A stretch of 12,383 bases of DNA from Pseudomonadota bacterium (GCA_022572105.1 JACZWN010000098.1:1-12383), one strand, 5' to 3'. Positions 1 to 9,905 are shown, numbered from the stretch's first letter. Translations and numbers: made by a program. The notes: generated by a model not told the origin, from the letters alone.

Positions 1-1622
<1,622 letters not shown>

Positions 1623-1655
1623 GTCCGGCCTTTCCAGGTCTTCCCGTAGGCCCGG

Positions 1656-1684
1656 ATTATGGCCTCTGGCTTGGGTCTTTTCGA
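1656..1684 (-). promoter_or_regulatory. Candidate sigma70-type promoter for pccA
   Basis: In the 114-bp gap between higA and pccA, the minus strand carries TCGAAA (1679-1684), a 17-nt spacer, and CATAAT (1656-1661). These match the -35 and -10 consensus at 4/6 and 5/6 positions. Transcription would start near 1649, leaving a leader of about 27 nt before the GTG at 1622. It would let pccA be expressed separately from pccB and higA. This is a pattern match only, and such matches occur by chance. Confidence 0.35.
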
Positions 1685-1736
1685 GCCCGTTTGTCCGGCG
1701 CCCCCGCACCGTGGGCCTTGGCGTCTCGCCCCAGAC

Positions 1737-2036
1737 CTAAGCGGCCTTATGCGCGCTCACCTTGGAGAGGTCGACCCTTCGGCTTTCGTGCCAGAGATCG
1801 TGGGCCACCTGCATATTGAGCCATAGCCGTGGCCCGTTGCCGCAGAACTTGCCCAGCCGTAGCGCCATCGCCGGCGTGACCGGCCTCTTCTCCCGAAGAA
1901 TGTCGTACAGGGTCTGACGCGACACACCCAGACGGCGTGCGGTCTCCGTCTTGGACAGACCCAGAGCCGGCAGGACGTCTTCCCTGAGAATCGCGCCGGG
2001 ATACGTCGGGGGCCGCTTGCGCCGCTCAGCCGTCAT
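1737..2036 (-). CDS. higA: Solo HigA-family XRE antitoxin/transcription regulator between pccB and pccA
   Basis: A 99-residue XRE helix-turn-helix protein of the HigA addiction-module antidote type. The N-terminal YPGAILREDVLPALGLS leads into the DNA-binding helices (about residues 28-50, ETARRLGVSRQTLYDIL). RPVTPAMALRLGKFCG and a C-terminal WLNMQVAHDLW segment are typical of HigA proteins. HigA normally neutralises the HigB mRNA interferase and represses its own promoter. No HigB-like ORF is visible: pccB ends 29 bp upstream and only 114 bp separate higA from pccA. The start at 2036 is fixed by a strong Shine-Dalgarno (AGGAG, 7-nt spacing); upstream in-frame starts fall inside pccB. Its position in the pcc locus suggests a solo regulator, possibly of pccA or pccB, but the sequence does not prove this. 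A partner toxin elsewhere in the genome remains possible. Confidence 0.88.
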   Translation of the reverse strand: MTAERRKRPPTYPGAILREDVLPALGLSKTETARRLGVSRQTLYDILREKRPVTPAMALRLGKFCGNGPRLWLNMQVAHDLWHESRRVDLSKVSAHKAA

Positions 2037-2043
2037 TTCGTTT

Positions 2044-2048
2044 CTCCT
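2044..2048 (-). promoter_or_regulatory. Strong Shine-Dalgarno of higA
   Basis: The minus strand reads TTAGGAGAAACGAAATG: a full AGGAG 7 nt before the ATG at 2036. It decides the start over the longer reading that would begin inside pccB at 2141, and it is one of the best ribosome sites in the window, implying good translation of the regulator. Confidence 0.8.
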
Positions 2049-2065
2049 AATGGTATTGCTCCCCC

Positions 2066-3598
<1,533 letters not shown>

Positions 3599-3686
3599 GC
3601 CCGCCCCCCAAATCGTTGCCGTCAAGCCTCGCCAAGCTGATAGCACGGAGGCGCCGCCCGCGCCAGCCGGGGCCGGGGCGTGGGGC

Positions 3687-4424
3687 TTATCGCTCGAGCA
3701 ACTCGAACAGCCGCGCCGCGGCTTCCAGGTCGGCGTGAATCGCGGCGCGACGGCGCGCGGCCTCCGGGTCCTCGCCCCAGCGCTCGATCTGATAGCTCTC
3801 GTCGAGTTGGGCCGCCTCGAAGGCCGCGGCGGCGTCGATGCGCCCGGCGCCCAGCGCCAGGCCGATCACCAGCGAGCCGGCCGCGGTCACCGCCGCGTTC
3901 AACGCCGTCAATTCCAGATCGCTCTTGGCGGCGACCGCCTGGCGCAGGACGGCGAGCGCTTCGGGCGGTTGCGCGATCGGGACGACGCCGGCGGTGACCG
4001 CGAGTGGCGCTTCGAAGCTGAGCGCCGCCCAGTCGAGCAAGGGTTGCCAGACCGTCTGCTGGCGCGCGACCAGCTCCGCCGGCGCCTCGGCGCGGTAGCA
4101 GACCAGGTCGTGGGCCGCGTAGGCGGCGACCTCCTCGACGACCCGGGCGCGGTCGGAGCCGACCCGATCGATCGCGGTCCAGACCAGCCCGGTGAGCGCC
4201 AGCGAACGGACCTCGACCTCCGCGCCCTGGGCCTGCCACTCGGCGGCGACCGCCTCGGCCAAGACCAGGCTCGGCAGGACCAGGTCCGCCTTGGCCGGGG
4301 TCTTGATCGGGCGCCCGTCGAGCACCACGCGGAAGCCGTCCGCGCCACGCGTGCCGCCCCCGGACGGCGGGCAGGGCTCGGCCGCGGCTCGCTCGTAGAA
4401 GCGCTTGAACTTGGCGGCGGTCAT
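3687..4424 (-). CDS. ATP12-family F1-ATP synthase assembly chaperone
   Basis: A 245-residue protein of the ATP12 (ATPAF2) family, which in mitochondria binds free F1 alpha subunits until they assemble with beta. Family features: FKRFYERA at the N-terminus, LDGRPIKTPAKADLVLPS (35-52), LAEAVAAEWQAQG (55-67), ALTGLVWTAIDRV (76-88), the middle HDLVCYRAEAPAELVARQ segment, and the C-terminal SLVIGLALGAG (184-194) with LDESYQIERWGEDPEA (207-222), where the conserved acidic residues lie. The residue after ALT is Gly where I expect Arg in many homologues; this may be lineage variation. Start ATG 4424 gives a complete N-terminus, but the Shine-Dalgarno is weak. It sits between the AsmA gene (34-bp gap) and pccB (88-bp gap), so it probably belongs to the same transcript. 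The chaperone role in Alphaproteobacteria is inferred by homology. Confidence 0.88.
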   Translation of the reverse strand: MTAAKFKRFYERAAAEPCPPSGGGTRGADGFRVVLDGRPIKTPAKADLVLPSLVLAEAVAAEWQAQGAEVEVRSLALTGLVWTAIDRVGSDRARVVEEVAAYAAHDLVCYRAEAPAELVARQQTVWQPLLDWAALSFEAPLAVTAGVVPIAQPPEALAVLRQAVAAKSDLELTALNAAVTAAGSLVIGLALGAGRIDAAAAFEAAQLDESYQIERWGEDPEAARRRAAIHADLEAAARLFELLER

Positions 4425-4437
4425 GGAGCGCCGGCCG

Positions 4438-4461
4438 TTATACCAAAGGTCGTTGATATTA
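4438..4461. repeat. Near-palindromic motif, copy 1 (AsmA/ATP12 junction)
   Basis: The plus strand reads taccaaaggtcgttgata at 4441-4458, an imperfect palindrome. It matches a second copy near 12238 at 15 of 18 positions, with mismatches only in the centre. The copy overlaps the TAA stop codon of the AsmA gene and ends about 14 nt before the ATP12 start. On the minus strand it ends TTGGTATAAC, which resembles an extended -10 element. It could be an operator, a promoter or a dispersed intergenic repeat; two copies cannot decide. Confidence 0.5.
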
Positions 4462-6507
4462 GTTGCCGAACAGGCTCTTCAGGCCCTTTGCGATGCCCTC
4501 GCCGACGCCCTGGATGGCGCCGCCCACGCCCTTGGCCGCATCCTCGATCACCGTCGTCTCCTGGGACGGCTGGGAGGCGCCCTGGGCCGGGGCCTGGGCC
4601 GGCCGTTCGAGGGCGGCCACGCAGGGGTTCTGGTCGGCGGTCTCGGTCTCCAGCACGATGGCGGCGCCGGCGGCCAGCGGGTTGATGAACAGGCCCGCGA
4701 TCTTGGCCGCGCCCAGGGCGGTGCCGACCGGATCGGGGCCAACCGAGGGCGCGGCCAGGGTGCCCTTGATCAGGAACGGCACCGCCAGGCTCATCAGGCT
4801 GGCCTGCTTGGCCCGCGGGGTCACGCGCAGGTCGAGCGACTCGTCGCGCAGATCGATGCTTCCCGTCGCGCTCACGGTCGCCGCGGCGGTATCCAGCAGA
4901 ATCGCCTCGCCGGTCGCGACCCCATCCTCGACCGGCAGGCGCACCACGATGCAGTTGAGGCGCAGATCGCCGCCGCCCTCGCTCCAGCCGGACAGCATTT
5001 GGGTCAGCCCGGCGCCGGCGGCCTGCACCAAGTCGTTGCGGACGCTGCCTTGGCCGGCGATGATCTCGATGCGCCCGCTCAGGCCCGCCGCGATCGCGCG
5101 CGCCGAGGCGCCGGCGCCGCGCAGGTGGACCTCGGCGTCGAGCGTCCCGGTCACGCCGTCGGTGATCCGCCGGTCCTTGAGCAGGCGGCCGTAATCGATG
5201 CCGCTGGCGGTCAGGTTGAGGCTGAGCCGCGGCGTCTTCTTGCCGGCGTCGAGGCTGAAATCGCCGGCAACGGTGCCGCCGGAGATACCGACGGAGAACG
5301 GCTTGACCGCCAGCCGCCCCCTGGCAAGCGCGAGCGTCAGATCGAGGTCGGACAGCACCAAGCCCTTTTCCACGACGAGCCGCTTCACGCGCAGCTTGAT
5401 CTTGGCGTCGACCGCCTCGAGCGCCTCGAGCGGCAGCGGGTCCTCGGTAAAGACGAAGCGCCGCCCGCCGTCCCGGGCCGGCGCCGCCGCCTGGTCCGGC
5501 GGCGCGAAGTCCTGGATGTTCAGGGTCCCGGCGGTGAAGGCGCCGTTCACCGCCGGCCGCGCGCCGCCAAAGGCGACCGTCGCGTTGCCGGCGATGTCAC
5601 TCGAACCGACCTTGGCGGTCAGCCCGGTCAGCTTGTAGGTCGTCCCCTCTTGCTCGACCTGGACGCTCAGGTCGTAGGGCCCGAGCGGCGGTAGCTCCAC
5701 GCCGCCCAGCGCACCCAGGTCGGCCAGGCTTTGCCCACGCACCTGGATCTTCAGATCGAGGCCCCGGCCGGTCATGGGCTCGGCGATCCGGCCATCGACG
5801 GTGACCGTGGCGCCGCCGGCCTCGACGCTCAATTTGACCGGGAAGGGGCCTTCGCCGAACAGTTGCTCGAACGAGCCGAGTGTGCCCTCGACCTTGAACG
5901 GCGCGTCGTTGTAGGCGCCCTCGAGCGCCACTTCCAGGGGCGACGAAGCGCTCGCGGCGCGGCCCTCCAGGCGCGCCAGACGAAGGCGTATCTCCTCGCC
6001 GGTCTTGCCGTTCTTGTAGGTCAGGGTGGCGTCGCGGATGACGACCTGGTCGAACGACGGCAGGGGCGCATCTTCGCCCTCCGCCTCGCCGTCCTTCTCG
6101 CCGGTCTCGGCCGCGCCCGTCATCTCCCAATTGCCGCGGCCCTCCTGGTCGGTCTCGAGCAGGATGTCCGGCCCGATCAGGACCAAGCGCTTGACCTGGA
6201 TGTCGCCCGAAAGCAGCGGCAACAGCGCCACCTCCAGCTCGAAGCGGCGGATCGAGATCATATCGGCACGGCTGCCCCAGGCGGCGTTGGCGAAGCGCAC
6301 GTCCTCGACAGCGATCGCCGGGGTCAGGGAGATCTTGAGGTCGATGGGTCCGGCGATCTTGAGCTCGCGGCCGGTCGCTTCCTTGGCCTCGGCCTCGATG
6401 ATGCCGCGCAGTTCCTCGAAATCCATGGTCGACAGGATCGCGACGCCGGCGACCACCACCGCGACCACCAGGGCGACGAGCCCGGTCACGATCCACTTGA
6501 TCTTCAT
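4459..6507 (-). CDS. AsmA-family inner-membrane-anchored envelope protein
   Basis: A 682-residue protein with one N-terminal membrane segment (about residues 5-26, WIVTGLVALVVAVVVAGVAI) and a long periplasmic region. The AsmA N-terminal pattern is clear: KEATGRELKIAGPIDLKISL, VEDVRFANAAWGS (68-80), ISIRRFELEVALLPLLSGDI (85-103), VKRLVLIGPDILLE and GRGNWE. An acidic Gly/Glu linker lies at about 132-147, and a C-terminal AsmA_2-type part contains ASGIDYGRLL and GTLDAEVHLRGAGAS. AsmA-like proteins form elongated lipid-transfer bridges of the VPS13/chorein type, or affect outer-membrane assembly and phospholipid balance. The exact role here is unknown. ATG 6507 is preferred over ATG 6513: GACGAGG lies 8 nt from 6507 but only 2 nt from 6513, and 6507 makes an ATGA overlap with the upstream HAD gene, implying coupled translation. 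Confidence 0.88.
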   Translation of the reverse strand: MKIKWIVTGLVALVVAVVVAGVAILSTMDFEELRGIIEAEAKEATGRELKIAGPIDLKISLTPAIAVEDVRFANAAWGSRADMISIRRFELEVALLPLLSGDIQVKRLVLIGPDILLETDQEGRGNWEMTGAAETGEKDGEAEGEDAPLPSFDQVVIRDATLTYKNGKTGEEIRLRLARLEGRAASASSPLEVALEGAYNDAPFKVEGTLGSFEQLFGEGPFPVKLSVEAGGATVTVDGRIAEPMTGRGLDLKIQVRGQSLADLGALGGVELPPLGPYDLSVQVEQEGTTYKLTGLTAKVGSSDIAGNATVAFGGARPAVNGAFTAGTLNIQDFAPPDQAAAPARDGGRRFVFTEDPLPLEALEAVDAKIKLRVKRLVVEKGLVLSDLDLTLALARGRLAVKPFSVGISGGTVAGDFSLDAGKKTPRLSLNLTASGIDYGRLLKDRRITDGVTGTLDAEVHLRGAGASARAIAAGLSGRIEIIAGQGSVRNDLVQAAGAGLTQMLSGWSEGGGDLRLNCIVVRLPVEDGVATGEAILLDTAAATVSATGSIDLRDESLDLRVTPRAKQASLMSLAVPFLIKGTLAAPSVGPDPVGTALGAAKIAGLFINPLAAGAAIVLETETADQNPCVAALERPAQAPAQGASQPSQETTVIEDAAKGVGGAIQGVGEGIAKGLKSLFGN

Positions 6508-7187
6508 GTCCATTGCCTCGTCAGATTCGCCAGACAGGGCGGCAAGTCGTCGAACGACTCGATCACCCGGGCCGCGCCGCTGGCGGTCAATTCCTCGGAC
6601 CCATGATAGCCCCAACCCACGCCGACGGCACGCACCCCCGCATTCGCCGCCATTTCCATATCGTAGGTGGTATCGCCGATCAGCACGGTTTCCGCGCGCC
6701 CGGCGCCGACCTCGGCCATGGCGCGGTGCAGGATTTCCGGGTGCGGCTTGCCGGGCCCGTCGTCGGCGGTCTGCAGGGTGACGAAGAACTCGCTCAAGCC
6801 ATGGCGCTCCAGGCTGCTCAGCAGGCCGCGCCGGCCCTTGCCGGTCGCGATGCCGAGGCAGACGTGGGGCTGGTCGAGCCGCTCAAGCGTCGCGCGGGCG
6901 CCGGGAAACAGCGGCTCGTGAACCTCGCCGCGCGCGCGCAACTCCTGGAAGGCGTTCCGGTAGGAGTCGGCGACGCGCTCGGCGGTAACCGTATCGTCCG
7001 GGTCCGGCAACAATTGGGCCGCCGCCATCTCGAGCCGCAACCCGACCACCCGGCGCACCGCCTCCGGCGCGGGCGCGGCGAGGCCCTCGGCCTCGAAGGC
7101 CCGCGCCATCGACTGCGCGATGCTCCGCTGGCTGTCGACCAGGGTGCCGTCGAAGTCGAACATGATCAGGCGGAACGGGTGGGACAT
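6504..7187 (-). CDS. HAD-superfamily phosphatase (subfamily IA, Gph/phosphoglycolate phosphatase-like)
   Basis: A 227-residue soluble hydrolase with all four HAD motifs. Motif I is FDFDGTLVDS, with nucleophile D11 and acid/base D13. Motif II is T115 in IATGKG, motif III is K147 in GKPHP, and motif IV is IGDTTYDMEMA with D172 and D176 for magnesium. The helical cap between about residues 20 and 95 is typical of subfamily IA. The closest functional guess is phosphoglycolate or another small sugar-phosphate phosphatase, but substrate cannot be read from sequence. The start at 7187 lies 3 bp after the stop of the DSD1-like gene. The stop overlaps the AsmA start by 4 bp (ATGA), so the three genes share a transcript. 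HAD genes next to rluC and ATP12 are, as I recall, a familiar alphaproteobacterial arrangement. Confidence 0.93.
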   Translation of the reverse strand: MSHPFRLIMFDFDGTLVDSQRSIAQSMARAFEAEGLAAPAPEAVRRVVGLRLEMAAAQLLPDPDDTVTAERVADSYRNAFQELRARGEVHEPLFPGARATLERLDQPHVCLGIATGKGRRGLLSSLERHGLSEFFVTLQTADDGPGKPHPEILHRAMAEVGAGRAETVLIGDTTYDMEMAANAGVRAVGVGWGYHGSEELTASGAARVIESFDDLPPCLANLTRQWT

Positions 7188-7190
7188 GTC

Positions 7191-8336
7191 CTACCAGCGG
7201 TTGACGCGCGGCCACTCGGCGACGACCTCGTCGCCCGCCCCTGGGCCGCCATCGACGACGTAATAGAACTCGTAGGCGGCGGCCGTGAAACAGGCATGGT
7301 TGGGCAGCACGCGCACCCGCGCGCCCGGCGGCAGCGCGTCGAAGGGCAGATCGCCGCCGGGAGACGCGACCACGCCGTGCTCCTGCGAGACCCGGGCCAC
7401 CTGCAGCTCGGGCAGGCTGTCGCCGCAGGCGAGATCGACCACCAGGCCGTAGCCCACGTCGTGCGGCACCGCGGCCGTGCTGCGGTCCTTGGACAGCGCC
7501 AAGCCGCCGGCGTCGATCACGACCTCGCCGCGCGCGCGCTGGTGGCCGGTCACCGTGGCCAGCACCGTGACCGCGATGTCCGACATGGCGCAGGATTCGA
7601 TCTGGGCCTGGAACACGTCGTTGAACACGTAGACGCCGGGGCGCATCTCGGTCACGCCGTCGAGGCCGCGGGCGTGCACCGCGGTTGGCGTCGAGCCGAC
7701 GCTGACCACCGGCGACGGCAGTCCGGCCGCGCGCAGCCGTTCGGCGCCCCGGACCGCCCCGGCGCGCTCGGCCTCGGCCACCTCTTGGACCTCGGCGACC
7801 ATGCGGCAGGCGTAGGACTGCCCGGCATGAGTGAGCACGCCGCGCAGGTCGACGTCTTGGGCACCGTGGAGGGCCCGGCCGATCTCGACCAGCGCCTCCG
7901 AGTCGGGCGCGACCCCGGCGCGGCCGTCGCCGGTGTCGATCTCGATCAGGACCTCGAAGCGCGCGCCCAACTCCGCCGCGCGCGCGCCGATGCCGCGGGC
8001 CACTTCCAGGTTGTCGGTGAGCAGGGTCACGCGGGTGCCCTGGGCCTGCAGGCGCGCGACCCGCGCCAGCTTGTCCAGCGAAACGCCGACCGCGTAGACC
8101 ACGTCGGTGAAGCCGTGCTCGGCGAAATACTCGGCCTCCTTGAGGGTCGAGACCGTGATGCCGCCGGAATGGCCCGCGGTCGCCAGGCGCCCGACCTCGG
8201 CCGATTTGGCGGTCTTCATGTGCGGGCGCAGATCGACCCCGAGCGCCCGCGCCCGTTCGCTCATGCGCGCAAGATTCGCCTCCAGGCGCCGGCGGTCGAG
8301 GATCAAGGCGGGGGTGTCGAGGTCCGAGAGCTTCAT
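7191..8336 (-). CDS. DSD1-family PLP enzyme (D-threonine aldolase / D-serine dehydratase-like)
   Basis: A 381-residue fold-type III PLP enzyme. The N-terminal alanine-racemase-like barrel starts LDTPALILD, with the presumed PLP lysine K41 in RPHMKTAKS. Further barrel motifs are TVSTLKEAEYF (61-71), IEIDTGDGRAGV (131-142), GVLTHAGQSYA (167-177) and a phosphate-binding-type VSVGSTPT (211-218). The C-terminal D-serine-dehydratase-like domain has QEHG (318-321) and NHACF (346-350), where H347 and C349 match the zinc ligands of eukaryotic D-serine dehydratase. Members cleave D-threonine or other D-3-hydroxy amino acids, or dehydrate D-serine; which one cannot be told here. The gene lies 6 bp after rluC and 3 bp before the HAD gene. 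The only Shine-Dalgarno-like AGGAAG is about 13 nt from the start, so translation may depend on coupling to rluC. Confidence 0.88.
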   Translation of the reverse strand: MKLSDLDTPALILDRRRLEANLARMSERARALGVDLRPHMKTAKSAEVGRLATAGHSGGITVSTLKEAEYFAEHGFTDVVYAVGVSLDKLARVARLQAQGTRVTLLTDNLEVARGIGARAAELGARFEVLIEIDTGDGRAGVAPDSEALVEIGRALHGAQDVDLRGVLTHAGQSYACRMVAEVQEVAEAERAGAVRGAERLRAAGLPSPVVSVGSTPTAVHARGLDGVTEMRPGVYVFNDVFQAQIESCAMSDIAVTVLATVTGHQRARGEVVIDAGGLALSKDRSTAAVPHDVGYGLVVDLACGDSLPELQVARVSQEHGVVASPGGDLPFDALPPGARVRVLPNHACFTAAAYEFYYVVDGGPGAGDEVVAEWPRVNRW

Positions 8337-8342
8337 GGCGTG

Positions 8343-9482
8343 TTATCGTCTTCCTGGTGAGTGGCGTGCGCGCCCCGGGCCGGAGCGGGGGCCGGGGCGC
8401 GTGCCGGGCGGCGAATGCGCCAGGCCCTCGGCATAGCTTAGCAGGTCGTCGGCCGCGCGTTCACCCTTGGAGGCGTGGAAACCGAGCGCCGACCAGGCCG
8501 CCTCCATGTGCGCCGGCAAGGGCGCCGAGACCCTGAGCGTGGTTTCGCCCTCGGGGTGCGGCAAAGCGATCTCACGCGCGAGCAGCATGAGCCGCTTCGG
8601 GATTGCGCCTTTGCCCGCGCCCGCGCTTTCGAAAGACACCGCCTCGGGGAAGGCCGTCCGGCCGCCGTATTTGCCGTCGCAGAGTATGGGCGCGCCGAGC
8701 GCCGCGCAGTGGGCGCGCAGTTGGTGGGTACGCCCGGTCAGCGGCATGAGCGCGAGCCAGGAGATCGGTGGACCGGCCGCTTTCCGGGTTTGCACCACCT
8801 GGTAGAGGGTCAGCGCCGACTTGCCTTGAGCCTCCGCGCCGACCTTCTCGCCGCCGCCCCGGCCGGTGCGCTTGGCGAGCGCCAGCTCGATATGCCCGCG
8901 GTCCGCGTCGGGCGCGCCGACGACCAGCGCCCAGTAGACCTTTTGCACGGCCTTGCCCCTGAAGGCCGCGGTGAGCTTCCTGGCCGCCGCCGCGCTGCGG
9001 GCGAGCAGCAGGACGCCGCTGGTGTCCTTGTCCAGGCGGTGGACCAGGCGCGGGCGTTCGCTCCGGTCGAACCTGAGGGCGTCGAGCATGGCGTCGAGAT
9101 GGCGGCGCTGGCCGCTGCCGCCCTGAACCGCCAAACCGGACGGCTTGTCGATGGCGATGACCGAATCGTCCATGAACAGGACCGAGTCGCGCAACGCCGC
9201 CACGTCGCGCGCGGTGGGCTGGGGCTGGGGCTGGGGCCGGGGCTGGGACCGCGGGGCCGCGTGCTCTGGGTTCTCCGCGGGCAAGGGCGGTACCCGGACC
9301 ACCTGCCCGCCCGCCAGGCGGGTGCCCGACTTCGCCCGCTTGCCGTCGACCCGGACCTGGCCGGTGCGCAGCAGCTTTTCCAGGCGGCCGTGGCCGAGGC
9401 CCGGAAAGTGACGCCGGAACCAGCGGTCGAGACGAATCTCGGTCTCGTCGGGGGCGACGGTGACGCGGCGCACCCGGTTCAC
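8343..9482 (-). CDS. rluC: RluC/RluA-family 23S rRNA pseudouridine synthase
   Basis: A 379-residue protein with an N-terminal S4 RNA-binding domain (about 16-65; RLDRWFRRHFPGLGHGRLEKLL and GQVRVDGKR), a Pro/Gln linker, and the RluA-type catalytic domain. The catalytic aspartate is D151 in RLVHRLDKDTSG. Other family marks are AIDKPSGLAVQGG (110-122), KVYWALVVG (181-189), PLTGRTHQLRAHCAALG (247-263) and PILCDGKYGG (265-274). RluC in E. coli makes pseudouridines 955, 2504 and 2580 of 23S rRNA; domain layout supports RluC, although RluD-type specificity cannot be excluded. A basic, Pro/Gly/Arg-rich tail (about 356-379) has no recognised domain. The start is GTG 9482, overlapping the crcB stop in a GTGA junction, so translation is coupled. 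The stop is 6 bp before the DSD1-like gene. Confidence 0.9.
   Translation of the reverse strand: MNRVRRVTVAPDETEIRLDRWFRRHFPGLGHGRLEKLLRTGQVRVDGKRAKSGTRLAGGQVVRVPPLPAENPEHAAPRSQPRPQPQPQPTARDVAALRDSVLFMDDSVIAIDKPSGLAVQGGSGQRRHLDAMLDALRFDRSERPRLVHRLDKDTSGVLLLARSAAAARKLTAAFRGKAVQKVYWALVVGAPDADRGHIELALAKRTGRGGGEKVGAEAQGKSALTLYQVVQTRKAAGPPISWLALMPLTGRTHQLRAHCAALGAPILCDGKYGGRTAFPEAVSFESAGAGKGAIPKRLMLLAREIALPHPEGETTLRVSAPLPAHMEAAWSALGFHASKGERAADDLLSYAEGLAHSPPGTRPGPRSGPGRARHSPGRR
9216..9247. repeat. GGGGCT simple-sequence repeat in the rluC linker
   Basis: The plus strand carries four to five near-perfect hexamer units of ggggct/ggggcc type. In rluC they encode the PRPQPQPQP stretch between the S4 and catalytic domains. 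It is a purine/pyrimidine-skewed tract that could vary in length by slippage; in-frame hexamers would only change linker length. Confidence 0.7.
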
Positions 9483-9859
9483 GACAGCGCCAAGCGCAAC
9501 AGGCGCATCCCGGCGTAGATGCCGGCCAGCGACAGGGTGACCGAGGCGGCCAGGTAGAGCCCCGCGAGGCCCGATACGCCGCGCTCGAAGAGAACCAGAA
9601 CGTCGAGCGAGAAGGCGGAGACGGTGGTGAAGGAGCCGAGCACGCCGACCGCCAAGAGCGCGCGCAACTCGGGCGAGGGCGACCAGACCAGCGCGGTCAC
9701 CTCGATCAGGACCCCCATCATGAACGAGCCGACGGCGTTGACCGCCAGCGTGCCCACGGGAAAGCCGGCGCCGAACCAGAGGTCGAGCCCGTCGACGAGC
9801 AGGTAGCGGGCCGATGCCCCGATCGCGCCGCCCGCGGCCACCGCCAAGGGGATCCTCAT
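9479..9859 (-). CDS. crcB: CrcB/Fluc fluoride channel subunit
   Basis: A 126-residue membrane protein with four predicted helices, the normal length for Fluc channels, which export toxic fluoride as dual-topology dimers in the inner membrane. Signatures are GGAIGASARYLL (10-21), GTLAVNAVGSFMMG (36-49) with the pore asparagine N41, and GVLGSFTTVSAFSLD (72-86), which holds the sodium-site and Phe-box region. The usual TTFSTF-type motif reads TTVSAF, so the first Phe-box position appears to be Val80 while Phe83 is kept. The start is ATG 9859 with GAGGG about 10 nt upstream; the longer reading from TTG 9898 runs through a tandem repeat and is less likely. Its stop overlaps the rluC GTG. No fluoride riboswitch is visible upstream. 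A single copy fits a homodimer. Confidence 0.93.
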   Translation of the reverse strand: MRIPLAVAAGGAIGASARYLLVDGLDLWFGAGFPVGTLAVNAVGSFMMGVLIEVTALVWSPSPELRALLAVGVLGSFTTVSAFSLDVLVLFERGVSGLAGLYLAASVTLSLAGIYAGMRLLRLALS

Positions 9860-9875
9860 CCGCCGCACGCCCTCG

Positions 9876-9905
9876 TGTGCCAAACCGGGGTGTGCCAAAT
9901 CGGGT
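9876..9905. repeat. 15-bp tandem duplication upstream of crcB
   Basis: tgtgccaaaccgggg (9876-9890) is followed directly by tgtgccaaatcgggt (9891-9905), identical at 13 of 15 positions. It lies 17 nt beyond the crcB start codon, in its presumed leader. It may be a slippage duplication or a pair of binding sites for one regulator. Confidence 0.7.

Noticed and set aside
1623..1736. HigB toxin or toxin remnant next to higA
   Set aside because: The 114-bp gap is too short and shows no HigB-like residues; the other side has only 29 bp.
3599..3686. Promoter for pccB based on a TTGACG at 3620-3625
   Set aside because: It lies only about 22 nt before the start codon, leaving no room for a -10 box and leader, and no -10-like sequence follows.
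4425..4458. Rho-independent terminator after the AsmA gene
   Set aside because: The near-palindrome is too weak and AT-rich for a terminator stem and has no U-tract.
6513..8360. 615-codon plus-strand open frame across the HAD and DSD1 genes
   Set aside because: It spans two well-supported genes and their junction on the other strand, as expected of a GC-driven shadow.
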